Assembly: GCA_946894095.1 (NCBI GenBank)
Contig: OX335641.1
Span: forward strand, 762,501-826,500
Length of the DNA stretch: 64,000 bases
Direction of reading: 5' to 3'
DNA from: Incurvaria masculella
Lineage: Eukaryota; Arthropoda; Insecta; Lepidoptera; Incurvariidae
Shown: positions 55,601 to 63,909 of the stretch, in pieces
Layout: each line of letters begins with the position of its first letter
Position numbering within the stretch: the first letter of the stretch is position 1
The notes under the pieces: generated by a model
Database searches by the model: none
Told to the model about the DNA's origin: nothing
The model's input: only the letters and a program-made list of their open reading frames with translations
Made by a program: the position numbers and the translations under genes

Positions 55601-58359
55601 TCAAGTCAAGGATTCTGCTGACACCCCCCATCAACTAATCGTGGCCACAAACCAGGTTCTCAGGTGAGAATAGACTTAAAAACCGTTAGTACAAGTGTTT
55701 TAGCCGTCATGTTAGGTATTTATATATATGTCATCTAAAAAGGATTTAAATAATTTAGAACGTGAATAACGTTTATGTGACAAGAGATCTTTGATTCTTA
55801 TTCCTTGTTCGGTTTAATATACAGTTATCTGTTCGTTCTTTATGTATTTATAACCCAGCCATATTATTCATTAGGTTTCATTTTAAAGATGTTTTGGTTC
55901 AGTCTTAGTTCCTTAGTAAAAACTAAATAAACATCGTGATAAATGCCAGTTTCACTTCTAAAAACCTAATATTAAGCCTATTCGCCAATAATTTACAGGC
56001 ACACAATTTACCTTCATCTTATTCATTCATAACAATCTAAGACTTGCCTTTCTATTTCTTCAGTCAATCAGTCAGTCAGTTTGCGTCCACTGCTGGACAT
56101 ACGCCTCTCCAATTTTTTTCCAGTCCTCCCGGCCCTCAGCGGTATGGAACTACTGCTTTCCGCCGACGCACTCGATGTCGTCGTCCCATCTGGCGGGTGT
56201 CTTTCTTCACGATCGTCAATTCGTACAAAAAAAAAATACTATATTTTTTTTTATTTTACAGCGATAGTGAAGCCTCCATCATGATGGCCAACTCCTGGCT
56301 CTACCACTTCTACGGGTACCAAAATCAGCCTTGCGGAATTCCACTGGACCCTCGCTGTCAGAAGTTCATCCGGAGAGACCAAAGCTACACCGACGCCTAC
56401 AGCCAGGAGCCTTACTCCTACAACCCTGATGTCGGCGATGAGTATCCATACGGACAGGGTCCAGTGAGGTACATGCAGCAAAGGGATATGAGCTGCGGAG
56501 AAGAGTACAGGGTCCTCGATCGACCATATTCGGAGAGAGGGCCAGTCGATTACTCTACGCATTCTCCGCATTCTACTATAAGCGAAGAGAGGTGAGTAAT
56601 GTGTTTTTTTTTCCAATAACATTGTGAGGGACAAAGAACACCCAGAAATTAATAGTAATACAAAAAAGGAATTTAAAATATAGCTGGCTATTGAGCAAGG
56701 TATTTACTACTAGGAATAAGAATGTATTGGTCCGTGTGTGAGCTTTGAGGACGCGTCGCTTCGTAAGTTATATCCGTTGAAGGGAAAAACCTAGACTTGA
56801 GACATGGAAGTGTTCAAGTATTGACCAGTATTGACCACTGTCAAAAACCTAACTAGTTATAAGCATGGAGGTGATCACCTCCATGGTTATAAGATTAACT
56901 TTCTTTCTGAATGTATTTATTTTGAGGAAATAGCTGCCATTAAAATTTGTCTTACCTAAAATAATCAGAGTTGGTCAAACATAACCAGTTCCTTGACGAC
57001 TTAATAACAAGAGAGGAAATACAATTAAATTAACCGTTGTTGTGATTAAAATTGACCTTCGTCTACCCGATATCGTAATCGATTTGAACTTTAATTTCGC
57101 CTCGCATCTAATTATCATCGCAACACATCAAATCGAATAACCAGTACTAAACTAACACAGCTTTCGTCACATCTTCCGAGAGCAGAAATCTTAACACTAC
57201 GGCGTCAGTTTCAAGTTGCACCTTAGCGCTTGTGGGGTTAGCTAGCATAATTTATAACCGTCAGAGCGACAGGCCGACAGCGCAGACGAATGTGAAAATC
57301 ATCACATTGCGGCGGCGGATGGCAGTAATTTGACGTTTCATTTGCATGGTTAATGCTTGTACGATTTTTTAACTGTGTTTTTTTTAAATTGGATCTCGTC
57401 TCTCTTCTCATTCATCTCAGTATTAATTTATTTCGTTTGATTTGGTTAACATTTTGGAATTGTTAGAAGTGTCAAGAGATTGATAATCGTACCATGCCAC
57501 TTTTTAACCTAAAATTATCGAATATGTCATTTGAATAACAACTTTTTACTTAAAGCACTTGAAACCGAATAACCGATTCTTATAAAATCTGTCGTGTCTG
57601 TCGGCCTTATAACATGTGAACCCAAATTCGATCCCATTTACGTCGTCGTAAGTTGATTCTTTCCATAAATAATAAGCTGCTTACCATCAGGCTAACTTAC
57701 AGGAACTTGGGGTTACGTCTTCAAGTTACTAAACAATTTAACGTCTTAAACATGAAAAATTAACTTTAATGCTAACGGCATGGGTTAAAACTCGGCTACT
57801 CTCGTTTTGATTCGAAGCACGATAATTTGCAATCGAACCCTAGTTATCGAATCCATAATCAGTTATTAATTCACTTTTATAAAAAAACAATCCAAAATCT
57901 TTTATTGAAACCAGATGGCTACCGGATATGCCTACGGCATCTCCCTAAATATACCACATACAAATGTACCCCATGTAAATGTTTTAAGATGCTTTTATTT
58001 CGTTGTTCCCCAGATCCCCTCATAGCTACGACTACCCGGCAGAGATCGCCGTCAACGGTGACGTCTACCTATATCCAGCGGTTCCGACGAAACGGGAGAA
58101 TCCCGAGCAGTACAGGATAGACAACTACCACCCAGTCCTCACCGATGAGCACATGGTTCGAGCGAGCCACACCGAAGTTCCCATCAAGAGACCCAGACTG
58201 GCCCCCGCCGCCCTCTGTCTGGATGCGACGGATGGCATGGAGAGATGGAACCCCAGTCCGCCTTGGTCGGACTCGGCCATGAAGATTGCGGAGATCCAAA
58301 GATTCAGCTATGGTCATATCGTTCCTCTCACGCAGACCGACCGGCCGCTTTGTACGTGA
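34602..58359 (+). CDS. dys: dysfusion (bHLH-PAS transcription factor), whole gene span
   Basis: Ten exons join in frame: 34,602-34,627 (tentative), 41,856-42,037, 44,228-44,301, 45,359-45,448, 46,433-46,621, 51,043-51,227, 54,701-54,807, 55,513-55,663, 56,262-56,591 and 58,014-58,359. The sum is 1,680 nt including the stop, or 559 residues, and every intron is GT-AG with matching phase. Domain order is bHLH, PAS-A, PAS-B, then a Tyr/Asp-rich tail. The bHLH shape ([14 protein letters not shown]...LLPLP) and the PAS-A HLGHSM/YDII-type motifs mark the NPAS4/Dysfusion branch. In flies Dysfusion is a nuclear factor that pairs with Tango (ARNT) and controls tracheal fusion and leg-joint genes. The introns are rich in mobile elements. 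One exon is multiplied upstream of its functional copy (see 49,393-51,042). Confidence 0.88.
34965..35235 (-). mobile_element. Old SINE copy, reverse orientation
   Basis: Words of tail (GGTGCCATGCTATGACAT), body (ACAATGGAAGACAGGGCCAA) and head junction (TATGGAACAGCTCG, then GAATGAGAAGCAAGGCC) occur in the right order but are strongly diverged. Confidence 0.5.
35755..35850 (+). mobile_element. SINE tail fragment
   Basis: TGGCACCTAATTCCTTCGTG through GTGGTGTATTGGGCTAATAT to CAGGTTGTATAAAAAA. 5'-truncated and fairly young. Confidence 0.75.
37282..37544. mobile_element. Short hAT-type element with 8-bp target duplication
   Basis: It begins CAGGGTCTCTTAACCTGGGG and ends ACGTTAAGAATTG. The ends are inverted with mismatches, followed inward by GGGGTCCATGGACCCC on the left and AAGGGGTCCATGAC on the right. 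Flanks are AGTTAGAG and CGTTAGAG, an 8-bp duplication with one difference. The end style is that of hAT elements. It is too short (263 bp) to encode a transposase. Confidence 0.7.
38450..38675 (+). mobile_element. LINE 3' end with ATT tail
   Basis: The last stretch reads GTGTGTGAAAATAAATCA, then TTTAATT and at least seven ATT units, as in LINE 3' ends. Upstream sequence includes GTTCGCCCCTGCTGACATCC, possibly the end of the coding part. Confidence 0.5.
38970..39085 (-). mobile_element. SINE body fragment
   Basis: Reverse-orientation words CATGCCAGGACCTGCCTTAT, GAACTAGATGGAAAACATGG and CATTGCCGCTTCGACCATCG belong to the SINE body. Confidence 0.7.
39245..39345 (-). mobile_element. Fragment of the GGCCAAGTGCGAGTCGG element
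   Basis: The reverse complement begins AAAACCGGCCAAGTGTGTGT and continues to an AAGGGTTCCA segment, as at 58,877. Confidence 0.55.
39899..39960 (-). repeat. Second interspersed family, fragment
   Basis: GGAAGGGTAGGCAGATATGA and TAGAGCGCCATACGGCACGA match, in reverse, the segments at 23,807-23,866 and 24,220-24,290. Confidence 0.5.
41130..41202. other. 73-nt hairpin upstream of dys bHLH exon
   Basis: The arms TAATCAGGAATC...AGTCTAGAAAACCGCT and AGCGGGTTTCGAGACT...GATTCCTGATTA pair with a few mismatches and one internal bulge. The loop is TTCC. The size is in the range of microRNA precursors. Confidence 0.65.
41856..42037 (+). CDS. dys: dys exon 2, bHLH domain
   Basis: It encodes [20 protein letters not shown] followed by the helix-loop-helix with [20 protein letters not shown], ending in [10 protein letters not shown]. 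The basic region has the RR-D--NAEI pattern, and the loop is short as in NPAS4/Dys proteins. The acceptor is TTCGCAG; the donor is CGTAAGT after one base of a codon. The exon is GC-rich compared with its introns. A cytosine at the splice junction completes Leu with exon 3. Confidence 0.9.
42060..42320. other. Intron 2 start, unassigned
   Basis: The 78-codon open frame just after the bHLH exon is intronic. It shows no conserved domain and the donor at 42,038 lies before it. Confidence 0.5.
44228..44301 (+). CDS. dys: dys exon 3, linker before PAS-A
   Basis: It encodes [20 protein letters not shown] plus GFSK, between the bHLH and PAS-A. The acceptor is TTATGTTTTAG and the donor GTGCGT. The 74 nt take the phase from 1 to 0. 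The short Pro/Thr stretch is a flexible linker. Confidence 0.85.
44460..44840 (-). mobile_element. 5S-headed SINE, full length, reverse orientation, in dys intron 3
   Basis: Read on the minus strand, the head is GGCCCAGTGGCGCGACACTT, then a segment like the 3' half of 5S rRNA (CCGAAGTTAAGCAACGC, GTCTTGGATGG) with the usual internal promoter elements. After it comes the same body and tail as in the tRNA-headed copies (GTAGGTCCCCTTCC, GGTACCATCGCATTGGATGA). One family tail is thus joined to a different promoter head. Confidence 0.8.
45359..45448 (+). CDS. dys: dys exon 4, start of PAS-A
   Basis: It encodes [20 protein letters not shown] then [10 protein letters not shown], the first strands and helix of a PAS domain. 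The GKLLYISE...LGHS pattern is characteristic of NPAS4/Dys PAS-A. The acceptor is TTTTGTTTTAG and the donor GTAAGA. The exon is exactly 30 codons, phase 0 to 0. Confidence 0.9.
46433..46621 (+). CDS. dys: dys exon 5, middle of PAS-A
   Basis: It encodes [20 protein letters not shown], an acidic insertion ([10 protein letters not shown]), then [20 protein letters not shown] and QK. The GDSVYDIID motif and the FFCRMN strand are PAS-A hallmarks. It is 63 codons, phase 0 to 0. The donor after AAG is GTGACG, a weak match that may make inclusion or choice of the distant downstream acceptor sensitive. Confidence 0.9.
46851..47400 (+). mobile_element. TTAA-flanked nonautonomous element, family T2, copy 3
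   Basis: TTAA at both ends, with termini GGCGGCCCATCCCGCTC and GTTGGGCCACC. It lies in dys intron 5. Its right TTAA is also the left TTAA of the next element. Confidence 0.85.
47397..47991. mobile_element. TTAA-bounded element with iterated ACGTATAAT motif
   Basis: About 595 bp between two TTAA sites. Both subterminal regions carry many copies of ACGTATAA or its complement TTATACGT, about a dozen in all, in both orientations, whereas the middle (47,640-47,780) lacks them. Such subterminal arrays are typical transposase-binding sites. No transposase is encoded. The outer ends are not a good inverted repeat, so the exact limits are uncertain. Confidence 0.6.
48118..48300 (+). repeat. Interspersed repeat with GCGGATTCGATCAACCC core
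   Basis: Shares TTTAAACTTTTTGGTAGACA, ACGTCAAAAAG and AAGAAGAACCCGCAAAG with 63,730-63,905, suggesting a common retroelement-derived family. Confidence 0.6.
48745..48985 (-). mobile_element. SINE copy in dys intron 5, reverse orientation
   Basis: It runs from the tail (GACATGGATGGC) to the head (GACCTCTCTCATGAGAAGCA...GAGCCACTCGTA). The CGCATGGGCGGGCTAAATCC segment corresponds to the usual GTTTAAGCCCGCCC. Diverged. Confidence 0.6.
49191..49310 (+). pseudogene. Decayed first unit of the dys exon array
   Basis: It aligns with the repeated exon from TACTGCTTCGTCTCGTACC to TTCTCACCAACAG, but has substitutions and deletions that remove the frame. It keeps a perfect branch-point-type CTAAC followed by a pyrimidine tract and CAG. 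This end may be closest to the original intron-5 acceptor. Confidence 0.8.
49311..49392 (+). pseudogene. Truncated unit of the dys exon array
   Basis: It has the first 17 or so bases of the unit, then a 68-bp deletion, then CGCGGGAGTGCGTTGC and the acceptor CTCTCACCAACAG. Because 68 is not a multiple of three, using its own acceptor after exon 5 would lead to a stop within about 20 codons. Confidence 0.8.
49393..51042 (+). repeat. dys: Eleven in-frame 150-bp copies of the dys PAS-A end exon
   Basis: Units start at 49,393 and every 150 bp to 50,893; the twelfth (51,043) is the functional exon. Each unit has 132 nt of exon (44 codons, [14 protein letters not shown]... to HGATN) and 18 nt of intron-like end with a pyrimidine run and CAG. 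CTAAT just before it is a branch-point-like motif. The 50-codon unit keeps one frame throughout, so an open frame runs from 49,312 to 51,231. Units 2 and 4, 3 and 5, 7 and 8, and 9-11 are the same or nearly the same in protein, showing recent higher-order duplication and homogenisation. Units 2/4 have V4M, S16C, E19K; units 3/5 have Y11N, C37S; units 7/8 have R5W, C15R. Whether any of these units are translated is unknown. Confidence 0.9.
51043..51227 (+). CDS. dys: dys exon 6, end of PAS-A and start of PAS-B
   Basis: The last unit of the array, and the only one that continues past the repeat into [17 protein letters not shown]. The first part holds the final PAS-A strands ([31 protein letters not shown]) and the second the first PAS-B strand. 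The acceptor is CTCTCACCGACAG and the donor GTAAGT, phase 0 to 2. The residues AT-N at the repeat junction are encoded by GCAACTAAC, which resembles the intron branch site (CCACTAAC). This microhomology could have seeded the duplication. Confidence 0.9.
51930..53893 (-). pseudogene. Degenerate DDE-type transposase
   Basis: In order on the minus strand: [17 protein letters not shown] start; [23 protein letters not shown]; a Cys-pair [63 protein letters not shown]; and a C-terminus with [14 protein letters not shown]. The [10 protein letters not shown] and [12 protein letters not shown] motifs look like the catalytic part of a transposase family common in insect genomes, usually annotated as uncharacterised. 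I do not assign the superfamily with certainty (Sola-like is one option). The frame is broken near 53,790 and 53,315, by stops in 52,510-52,800 and by a MITE at 52,799-53,162. It is therefore inactive. Confidence 0.75.
52799..53162. mobile_element. TTAA-flanked foldback MITE, family T1, copy 3, inside the transposase
   Basis: TTAA at both ends, termini GGCTGTTCCGACCCA and GGGAACATCC, interior as in the copies at 12,244 and 28,908. It splits the transposase between the [13 protein letters not shown]...[10 protein letters not shown] part and the [10 protein letters not shown] part. Confidence 0.85.
54701..54807 (+). CDS. dys: dys exon 7, PAS-B core
   Basis: It encodes [20 protein letters not shown] then [15 protein letters not shown]. 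The [13 protein letters not shown] pattern is the typical PAS-B helix region. The acceptor is TTGATTTCAG and the donor GTAAGT. The first base completes an Asn with exon 6; the last base starts an Ile with exon 8. Confidence 0.9.
55513..55663 (+). CDS. dys: dys exon 8, PAS-B end
   Basis: It encodes [20 protein letters not shown] then [14 protein letters not shown] and [10 protein letters not shown], the last strands of PAS-B ([23 protein letters not shown]). The acceptor is GCTTTGCAG and the donor CAG/GTGAGA. A second AG nine bases downstream (AATCAG) would also stay in frame and drop three residues. The upstream one is preferred because the sequence reads continuously through TQSEQD. Confidence 0.88.
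56075..56215 (+). mobile_element. LINE-derived fragment in dys intron 8
   Basis: It contains GTCCACTGCTGGACATACGC and CCTCCCGGCCCTCAGC, words of a retroelement fragment I know to be very common in lepidopteran introns. It ends fewer than 50 bp from the exon 9 acceptor, so it may contribute to the upstream splicing signal. Confidence 0.55.
56262..56591 (+). CDS. dys: dys exon 9, Tyr/Asp-rich C-terminal region
   Basis: It begins by completing a Ser and continues [20 protein letters not shown], the conserved segment right after PAS-B, then a stretch rich in Tyr, Asp, Pro and Gln ([20 protein letters not shown]). Such composition suits a disordered activation region. The acceptor is a long T-run plus ACAG; the donor is GTGAGT. 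Confidence 0.88.
57330..58013. other. End of dys intron 9, unassigned
   Basis: No repeat recognised. A stretch at 57,220-57,350 (CATTTGCATGGTTAATGC) contains the octamer ATTTGCAT, a POU-type site, and is less AT-rich than its surroundings. Confidence 0.3.
58014..58359 (+). CDS. dys: dys exon 10, C-terminus
   Basis: It encodes [20 protein letters not shown], then [13 protein letters not shown], a basic IKRPRLAP patch that could be a nuclear localisation signal, then [20 protein letters not shown] and a TGA after DRPLCT. The acceptor is GTTGTTCCCCAG. A donor-like GTACGT overlaps the last codons (58,352), so an extra 3' exon in some transcripts cannot be excluded. Possible AATAAA poly(A) signals occur near 59,240 and 59,384. 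Confidence 0.82.
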
Positions 58360-58876
58360 AAACTCTGGTTTTGGTCGTAATTGTGACTGTTATGCGGTAG
58401 GCTATGCGTAAATCAAAAGAATCCTTGGAAGGTCAATTTGTCATAAAAAACTGGAGGACCATTGGGTTTGTAAGGTTGAGAGCTGTCAAAATATCGGACC
58501 TTGATTTTTTTAAGTAAATGAATACATTATTTTCGTGCAATTTAAATTTAAATTAATATTTCCTCGCTGCAGGCTGAGGTGAGGCAATCAGATTAAAAAA
58601 AATATTTAATATTCACAAGAAATCGGTAAAATCTTTACGATTTAAAAAACATCTGTACGGCTTAATTTACTGGTCGGCTATAATTTCGTAAATATTATAT
58701 ACCATGAATGATGCAATACATTTTTTTTTGTATAAAATTTAGAAGAAAAACAAAAACAGATCTCATTTTTCTTTGTTTCCTTGTCTTTATTTTTTTTATT
58801 TAAAATATTTAATTTTCGTTTTTTGTGAAAAGGATTGTGTTTTCTGAACAGATTAAACTCATTCAAGGGCTAGTTA

Positions 58877-59160
58877 AAAAAAACCGGCCAAGTGCGAGTC
58901 GGACTCGCACACGAAGGGTTCCGTACCATCAACACCAAAAAATCACGTTTTTGCGCCCCTTTAATTTTTATATTTTTTTAATTTTACCTATTTTTTGTTA
59001 TAGTGGCAAAATAAATACACACTCAGTGAAAATTTCAGCTGCTTACCTATTACGGTTCATGAGATACAGCCTTGTGACAGACGGACGGACGGACGGACGG
59101 ACAGCGGAGGCTTAGTAATAGGGTTCCGTTTGCACTCTTTGGGTACGGAACCCTAAAAAC
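58877..59160 (+). mobile_element. Lepidopteran interspersed element with internal (ACGG)n
   Basis: It starts AAAACCGGCCAAGTGCGAGT and continues with CACGAAGGGTTCCGTACC. It includes five ACGG units near 59,080-59,100, and ends GGGTTCCGTTTGC...GGGTACGGAACCCTAAAAA. The GGGTTCCGTACC and its complement near the end form an internal inverted pair. I know this sequence as a very abundant nonautonomous element in moths and butterflies. A right-end fragment recurs at 60,870-60,925. Confidence 0.75.
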
Positions 59161-59565
59161 AATGAAATATATAAATAACGCATGGAGGGCGTTGATATCT
59201 TTTCCAAGACTTCTCGGACTGAGTTGTTGAAGAATTAGGCGCAATAAATCTAACTAAAGTACCTAATGTACATTAGACTAAATTGCAAATAATATTTCTT
59301 AATTAAAGTGACATTGTGTCGGAAATGAAAGCAGGTCCTAAGTATTATGTAAAGTTAGCATAACTATTTCCACTCCAAAGGCAATAAATTTATGTAAATG
59401 TAAATGTATTAAACTATTAAGTTAGATATTAATTTATTATTAAGTGTAAAAGGAAATGTGCAACAAATTTTGATATATGAAGTCTGAAATATATTAATTG
59501 TAATTAATTTAGAAGAACATAATAAAATTTAATCATTAAATTGTGCAATCTTTTTTTATGTACTG

Positions 59566-59850
59566 GTTAAGGATGGCTTCTACAAAAACCACTACATTCC
59601 TGGGGAAATTAAGTGCCATTCCAGGACCTTCCTTTTTTGAGCGCGGCTAGATTAAACTGGACGGAAAACCCCCACATTTTTTCATTGCCGCTTCGACCAT
59701 ATTATAATTCAATCCGATGGTACTAAGCTGGGCGGACTTCATGGTTTTAAATTAATTTCGATCTATGGAACAGGTCGCATTCGTGACGAAATCCAACTGA
59801 GGAAGAGAAAGAAAGTGGTGCGGTGCATAAACGGGGTGATGGTCGACTCT
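59566..59850 (-). mobile_element. Diverged SINE copy
   Basis: Tail to body in reverse: GTGCCATTCCAGGACCTTCC, AAACTGGACGGAAAACCCCC, CATTGCCGCTTCGACCAT, then TGGAACAGGTCGCATTCGTG. Confidence 0.65.
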
Positions 59851-60274
59851 ACGACATCTGGCATAGAACATAAATCACTCATCCAAGAGACAATTGCATT
59901 ACTTACTGTAAAGAGGGGAAAAATCAAGACTTTAGATTTTCAGCAGTTTATCTAATTGTTTTCTATCATAATTCAAGCGATGACAACACAATTAGTTGCT
60001 TATGTCGTGTCCCAACAGGTTTTTATTTATTTATTCACGAACAGAATAATATACGTGATATTACATAAAATAATCCTGTTTAGGAAAATTTGTACATCCT
60101 ACACGTAGTGAACAATGAATGCACATATAAACAATCAAATATCCGATTTAATTTAAAAAAAAATAATGACAAACAAAATTGAAAATTTACAACTTCGAGT
60201 TCAATGTAAACAACAAATTATTAAATTTAAAAATAATAAATTACCAACCATTTTTGGAATTACGATTTAATTGC

Positions 60275-60365
60275 GATTTACCGCAACAAGCTCGTTGGCG
60301 TCAGCGGCTTGAGGAAGCTCATTCCGGGGGTTGCGGGTTCGACACCCGCTCGCGGGTACATACGA
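60275..60365 (+). mobile_element. Possible tRNA-like head of another SINE
   Basis: A box A-like TGGCGTCAGCGG and, about 35 bases on, a box B-like GGTTCGACACC. The flanks do not match the main SINE body. Confidence 0.3.
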
Positions 60366-60869
60366 AACCACGACCGACACAGGTTCAAACATCTTAAAGC
60401 ATGTTAGTTAATTTCAAATAAAAAATTAGGCAGCGACTTTTTTTTGGATTAACAATAAATTTATCATTGGTGCCACCACATTTTAGTTTTTTTCGATATA
60501 TATTTTTAATGTATAATCTATTAAAATTTAGATCCTACAAACCTCACGACCTACCTAAGTACAAGGTATCACTGCATCAGATTCCATGATTAGCATACTA
60601 TCCGCGTTTTAAACGGTATACTTACTAATAAACATGTATCCTATCGCTATTACTTCGGTTTTTCTAGCTGTCAAACAATACTACTTAAAGGCAGTTAAGG
60701 TTATGTACTCGAGTACACGATGAATAGAAAAAAAGGCGAATAAAGCACATCAGCTGAATTGTAGTTTTGACAATCAGTAAATCAAGTGACCCAGAAGTGT
60801 TCTGTGCAGTATGTTTGCGGTAGGGACTACGTGACGGGTGGTATAGGCGGCAGTTGCTGGGTTGCAGTA

Positions 60870-60925
60870 AGCTAGTAATAGGGTTCCGTTGGCACCCTTC
60901 GGGTACGGAACCCTAAAAAACAGTG
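60870..60925 (+). mobile_element. Right-end fragment of the lepidopteran interspersed element
   Basis: TAGTAATAGGGTTCCGTTGG to GGGTACGGAACCCTAAAAAA, matching 59,113-59,160. Confidence 0.7.
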
Positions 60926-61045
60926 TCACATAAAGCCTTTGCAACTTTCGAACGCCGCTTTGCAATATTTGCATGGACTAAACTAAATGTTACTTTTCAC
61001 ACTACTTACCTAGTTAGTATTAGTAAGTCAATGTTTCAGTTGCCA

Positions 61046-61262
61046 CACATTTTTTTTTATGTAATTCGACATGGATAGATAATCCCGAAGGTATTAGATG
61101 CCATCCAGGACCGTATCCCTGTATAAGTATTGAACTGGATGGAAAACAAAACAACAAAGACGATTTCTTATTTTTATTGCATTTTCGACCATCTTTTCAT
61201 CCTAAGCGATGGTACGAACCCAGGCGAACTTAAGCCCCATACTGATCATAGTCCGGACTTTA
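61046..61262 (-). mobile_element. Old SINE copy
   Basis: ATTCGACATGGATAGATAAT, GATGCCATCCAGGACC and GAACTGGATGGAAAACA are diverged SINE words in reverse order. Confidence 0.55.
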
Positions 61263-61329
61263 ACGTGGAAAAATAACTCAAAACGTGGCATCTCCATGAC
61301 ATAGGCATTACCCGATAATTACAGTGTTA

Positions 61330-61600
61330 CACCATCGTTTTCCAACAGAAGTCATCAGCAATGCCGGCGCCGCTGCGGTAACACACGTCCCAGACATACA
61401 AACGAGCGGTCGCCGCTTCCAATCCATGAGACAATCAGATTGCACGTTCGAGGATGCACATGCATTAATAATGCATCGTTAATGCGACGCGAACATATTA
61501 AACGGCGAGAGTTCTGCAAATGCGGCTATGATTGACAGTGCGACAGCTATGGCGCCGTGGTTCACTCGCTGCGAAGAATACGTTAGAGCAATGTACATGA
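61330..61600. other. GC-richer unassigned patch downstream of dys
   Basis: This patch has balanced base composition and few simple repeats in otherwise AT-rich DNA. No open frame stands out. It may be a conserved noncoding or regulatory segment, or remnants of an exon. Confidence 0.25.
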
Positions 61601-62454
61601 TGTGACGTGTGTGAGAAATCTTGGCAACCCTTCCCGTTATGCCTGAATATCCGCTTTACATATTTACTAAGTGTACCTCGTACGTGAGCAACGAGCACGG
61701 TAGGACGGGAGGAGCAATAGAAACTCATTTACATTTATCTCATTGAGCTGAATAAGTGCATTTTCAGGGTTCCGTATGTATATATAAATTATGTATATAT
61801 ATTAATTAAAAGACTTAAGATATTTATATAAAGATTATTATTACGTTTGATTGCAATATATATGGGAATGGTGAACAATACAAAATGATGAATCCACATT
61901 TGCGTATTTTTTTTTACAATCAGCAATTGTGTTGAAAAGATCCTTCCAAAAACATTTTTTTCCTATTTCCTCCAATCAGAAGGACGCACTGGAAATCGAC
62001 CAATAAAGTCGAAGCACTCATCATAGATGCGCGGGAGAGCCTCAAAAACGCTAATCAAACTGACGCGGAATACAAAACAGTACTCGGTGCAAATGTACGC
62101 GACCAATCCTTTATTCGTATTTAATCGAATCGAAGCGATAAATGAAACAATCGACAAGCTAGTGCACGATCACTGCAACGCACCCCGGGGCTTAGTCTGA
62201 TATTTTTCCCGAATTTTTAAAATTTACAATAGGTTTGCCTTCATTTTGCTTTAGGTGAACTTTATTGCAAGCCAAGAGCTTGGGGATAATTTATTCAATT
62301 TGAGTGGCTCCTCAAAATATTTTTTTACGCAATGATTCTCCTCAAAATCTATTGATGTTTATTATTTGGTTTTCATCCATACACATCCCTCATCAGAGTG
62401 CACTAAGATTTGTTATATTATATCATTACCTATGTTCCTGATCTTTTTGAAAGG

Positions 62455-62595
62455 TATGCTAGCATTCGTGTCTAAATGCACTCATACGACTTAAAAAGAA
62501 AGAAAGAGGCACATGCCCTATTAGGCGGGATTGAACCCATTAGCCCTCGAACGAGAGGCGAGGTTGCCCTGAGCTTATGAACGCTCAAACATGGT
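62455..62595 (-). mobile_element. Old SINE head and junction
   Basis: GCATTCGTGTCTAAATGCAC and CGGGATTGAACCCATTAG (box B complement) with GAGAGGCGAGG form a decayed tRNA-headed copy. Confidence 0.5.
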
Positions 62596-63279
62596 TCACG
62601 GAACTGTGGCTGAATTTCAGTAATTTAATCATCGAATCTCGACCTTAACGGCTTGGGTGGTCATTTAGTTTGTTGACATAAACTCTCAACTTCGTAAAAT
62701 TGCGGAGAGAGATACAGATACAGATGTTTATTTCGCCATAAAGAACACACAACATTAACAATAATAAATTGAGTCATTCGCATATTCAGTATCCAAAGAA
62801 GTCCAAAAAACGCTTGGCGTAAGTAAGTGGGCTATAGGCTACATTCTGGCGAACATTTGTGGTGTTTTCTGCTGATCAACATGGTCGAATACCGTGTCTA
62901 TGTTCTGGCATCGGGAACATAATCACGGACTGTCTATTATTTCGCTGCCATGATTACTTACTGTCGCGCAGCAGAGAAATGGGCTTGATTCTGGAAAATA
63001 CTGTTTATGGGACAATTCAATTAAATATTATTTGGTTGAAAAGTTTTGCGTCCATTTTGAGATGCTCCCAATTCTGAAATGAGACATTTTAGGGCCTTTT
63101 AGAATGCCTAATCCACTCTTACTGAGGGTGATTAAAAGGCATTCACCGCTGTAAATATTTTTTAACGAATTAATAATTATTGTAATTTATTTTAAATATT
63201 TTACCCCAAAAGAAACTAACCAGTTTCATTGCAAGAGTGCTGTGTGGGTTGCGGGATTTAAATAATAATACAACTTCGT

Positions 63280-63455
63280 TGGATGAAAGATTATTGTAGT
63301 GGCAAAGAAGAATTGTCCGCGTTTTCCAGTTAATTACCGCAGTTGAGCAAGAAAAGGAATGCCCTGGCATGATACCTACATGCCACATGGTGTGTCTAGC
63401 TATTATCATGAAAGTCGGTGTGATATAAGCCATCCATATTCAGTTACAAAAATGT
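63280..63455 (+). mobile_element. SINE tail, 5'-truncated
   Basis: GGATGAAAGATTATTGTAGT, TTGTCCGCGTTTTCCAGTTA, ATGCCCTGGCATGATACC and GCCATCCATATTCAGTTACA follow the order of the SINE tail. Confidence 0.6.
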
Positions 63456-63525
63456 ACCGAGATGGACTAGTTTAATTTTATTCGACAGACGTTAATTATC
63501 AAAATTTCACTGAAACACTCATAAC

Positions 63526-63745
63526 GGTATTCAGAGTAGGCGGACTAACTTTAATCCGCCGGACTAAACCGGTTCTTGCATGGTTAGTCCAGTGTTAATC
63601 TCATACTAAGTTTTGACAGGTGCTCTCTTAATACAACTGTAAACTTTCACAGCAGTATTCAGAGTTGGCGGACTAACTTTAGTACCCCTATTGAGGTCGG
63701 ACTAAACCGGTTTTTGTATAGTTAGTACGGTGCTAATCTCATTTA
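63526..63745. repeat. Two-unit tandem duplication, period about 126 bp
   Basis: GTATTCAGAGTAGGCGGACT at 63,528 and GTATTCAGAGTTGGCGGACT at about 63,654 begin two copies. Each continues with GGACTAAACCGGTT and TGCTAATCTCAT-like ends. Confidence 0.65.
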
Positions 63746-63905
63746 ATTTTCATTTCATATCATTTGTTTAAACTTTTTTGGTAGTTAAACTACACGAAGC
63801 TACGTCAAAAACAGAATGAGCCGCGGATTCTATCAACTCTGTATAAAGAAGAATCCACAAATAAACTTTACGAGTTTTACGCCTACAGTAATAAAATAGA
63901 TACTT
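63730..63905 (+). repeat. Interspersed repeat with GCGGATTCTATCAACTC core
   Basis: It matches 48,118-48,300 through TTTAAACTTTTTTGGTAG, AAGCTACGTCAAAAA and AAGAAGAATCCACAAATAAA. Confidence 0.6.
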
Positions 63906-63909
63906 AGAT

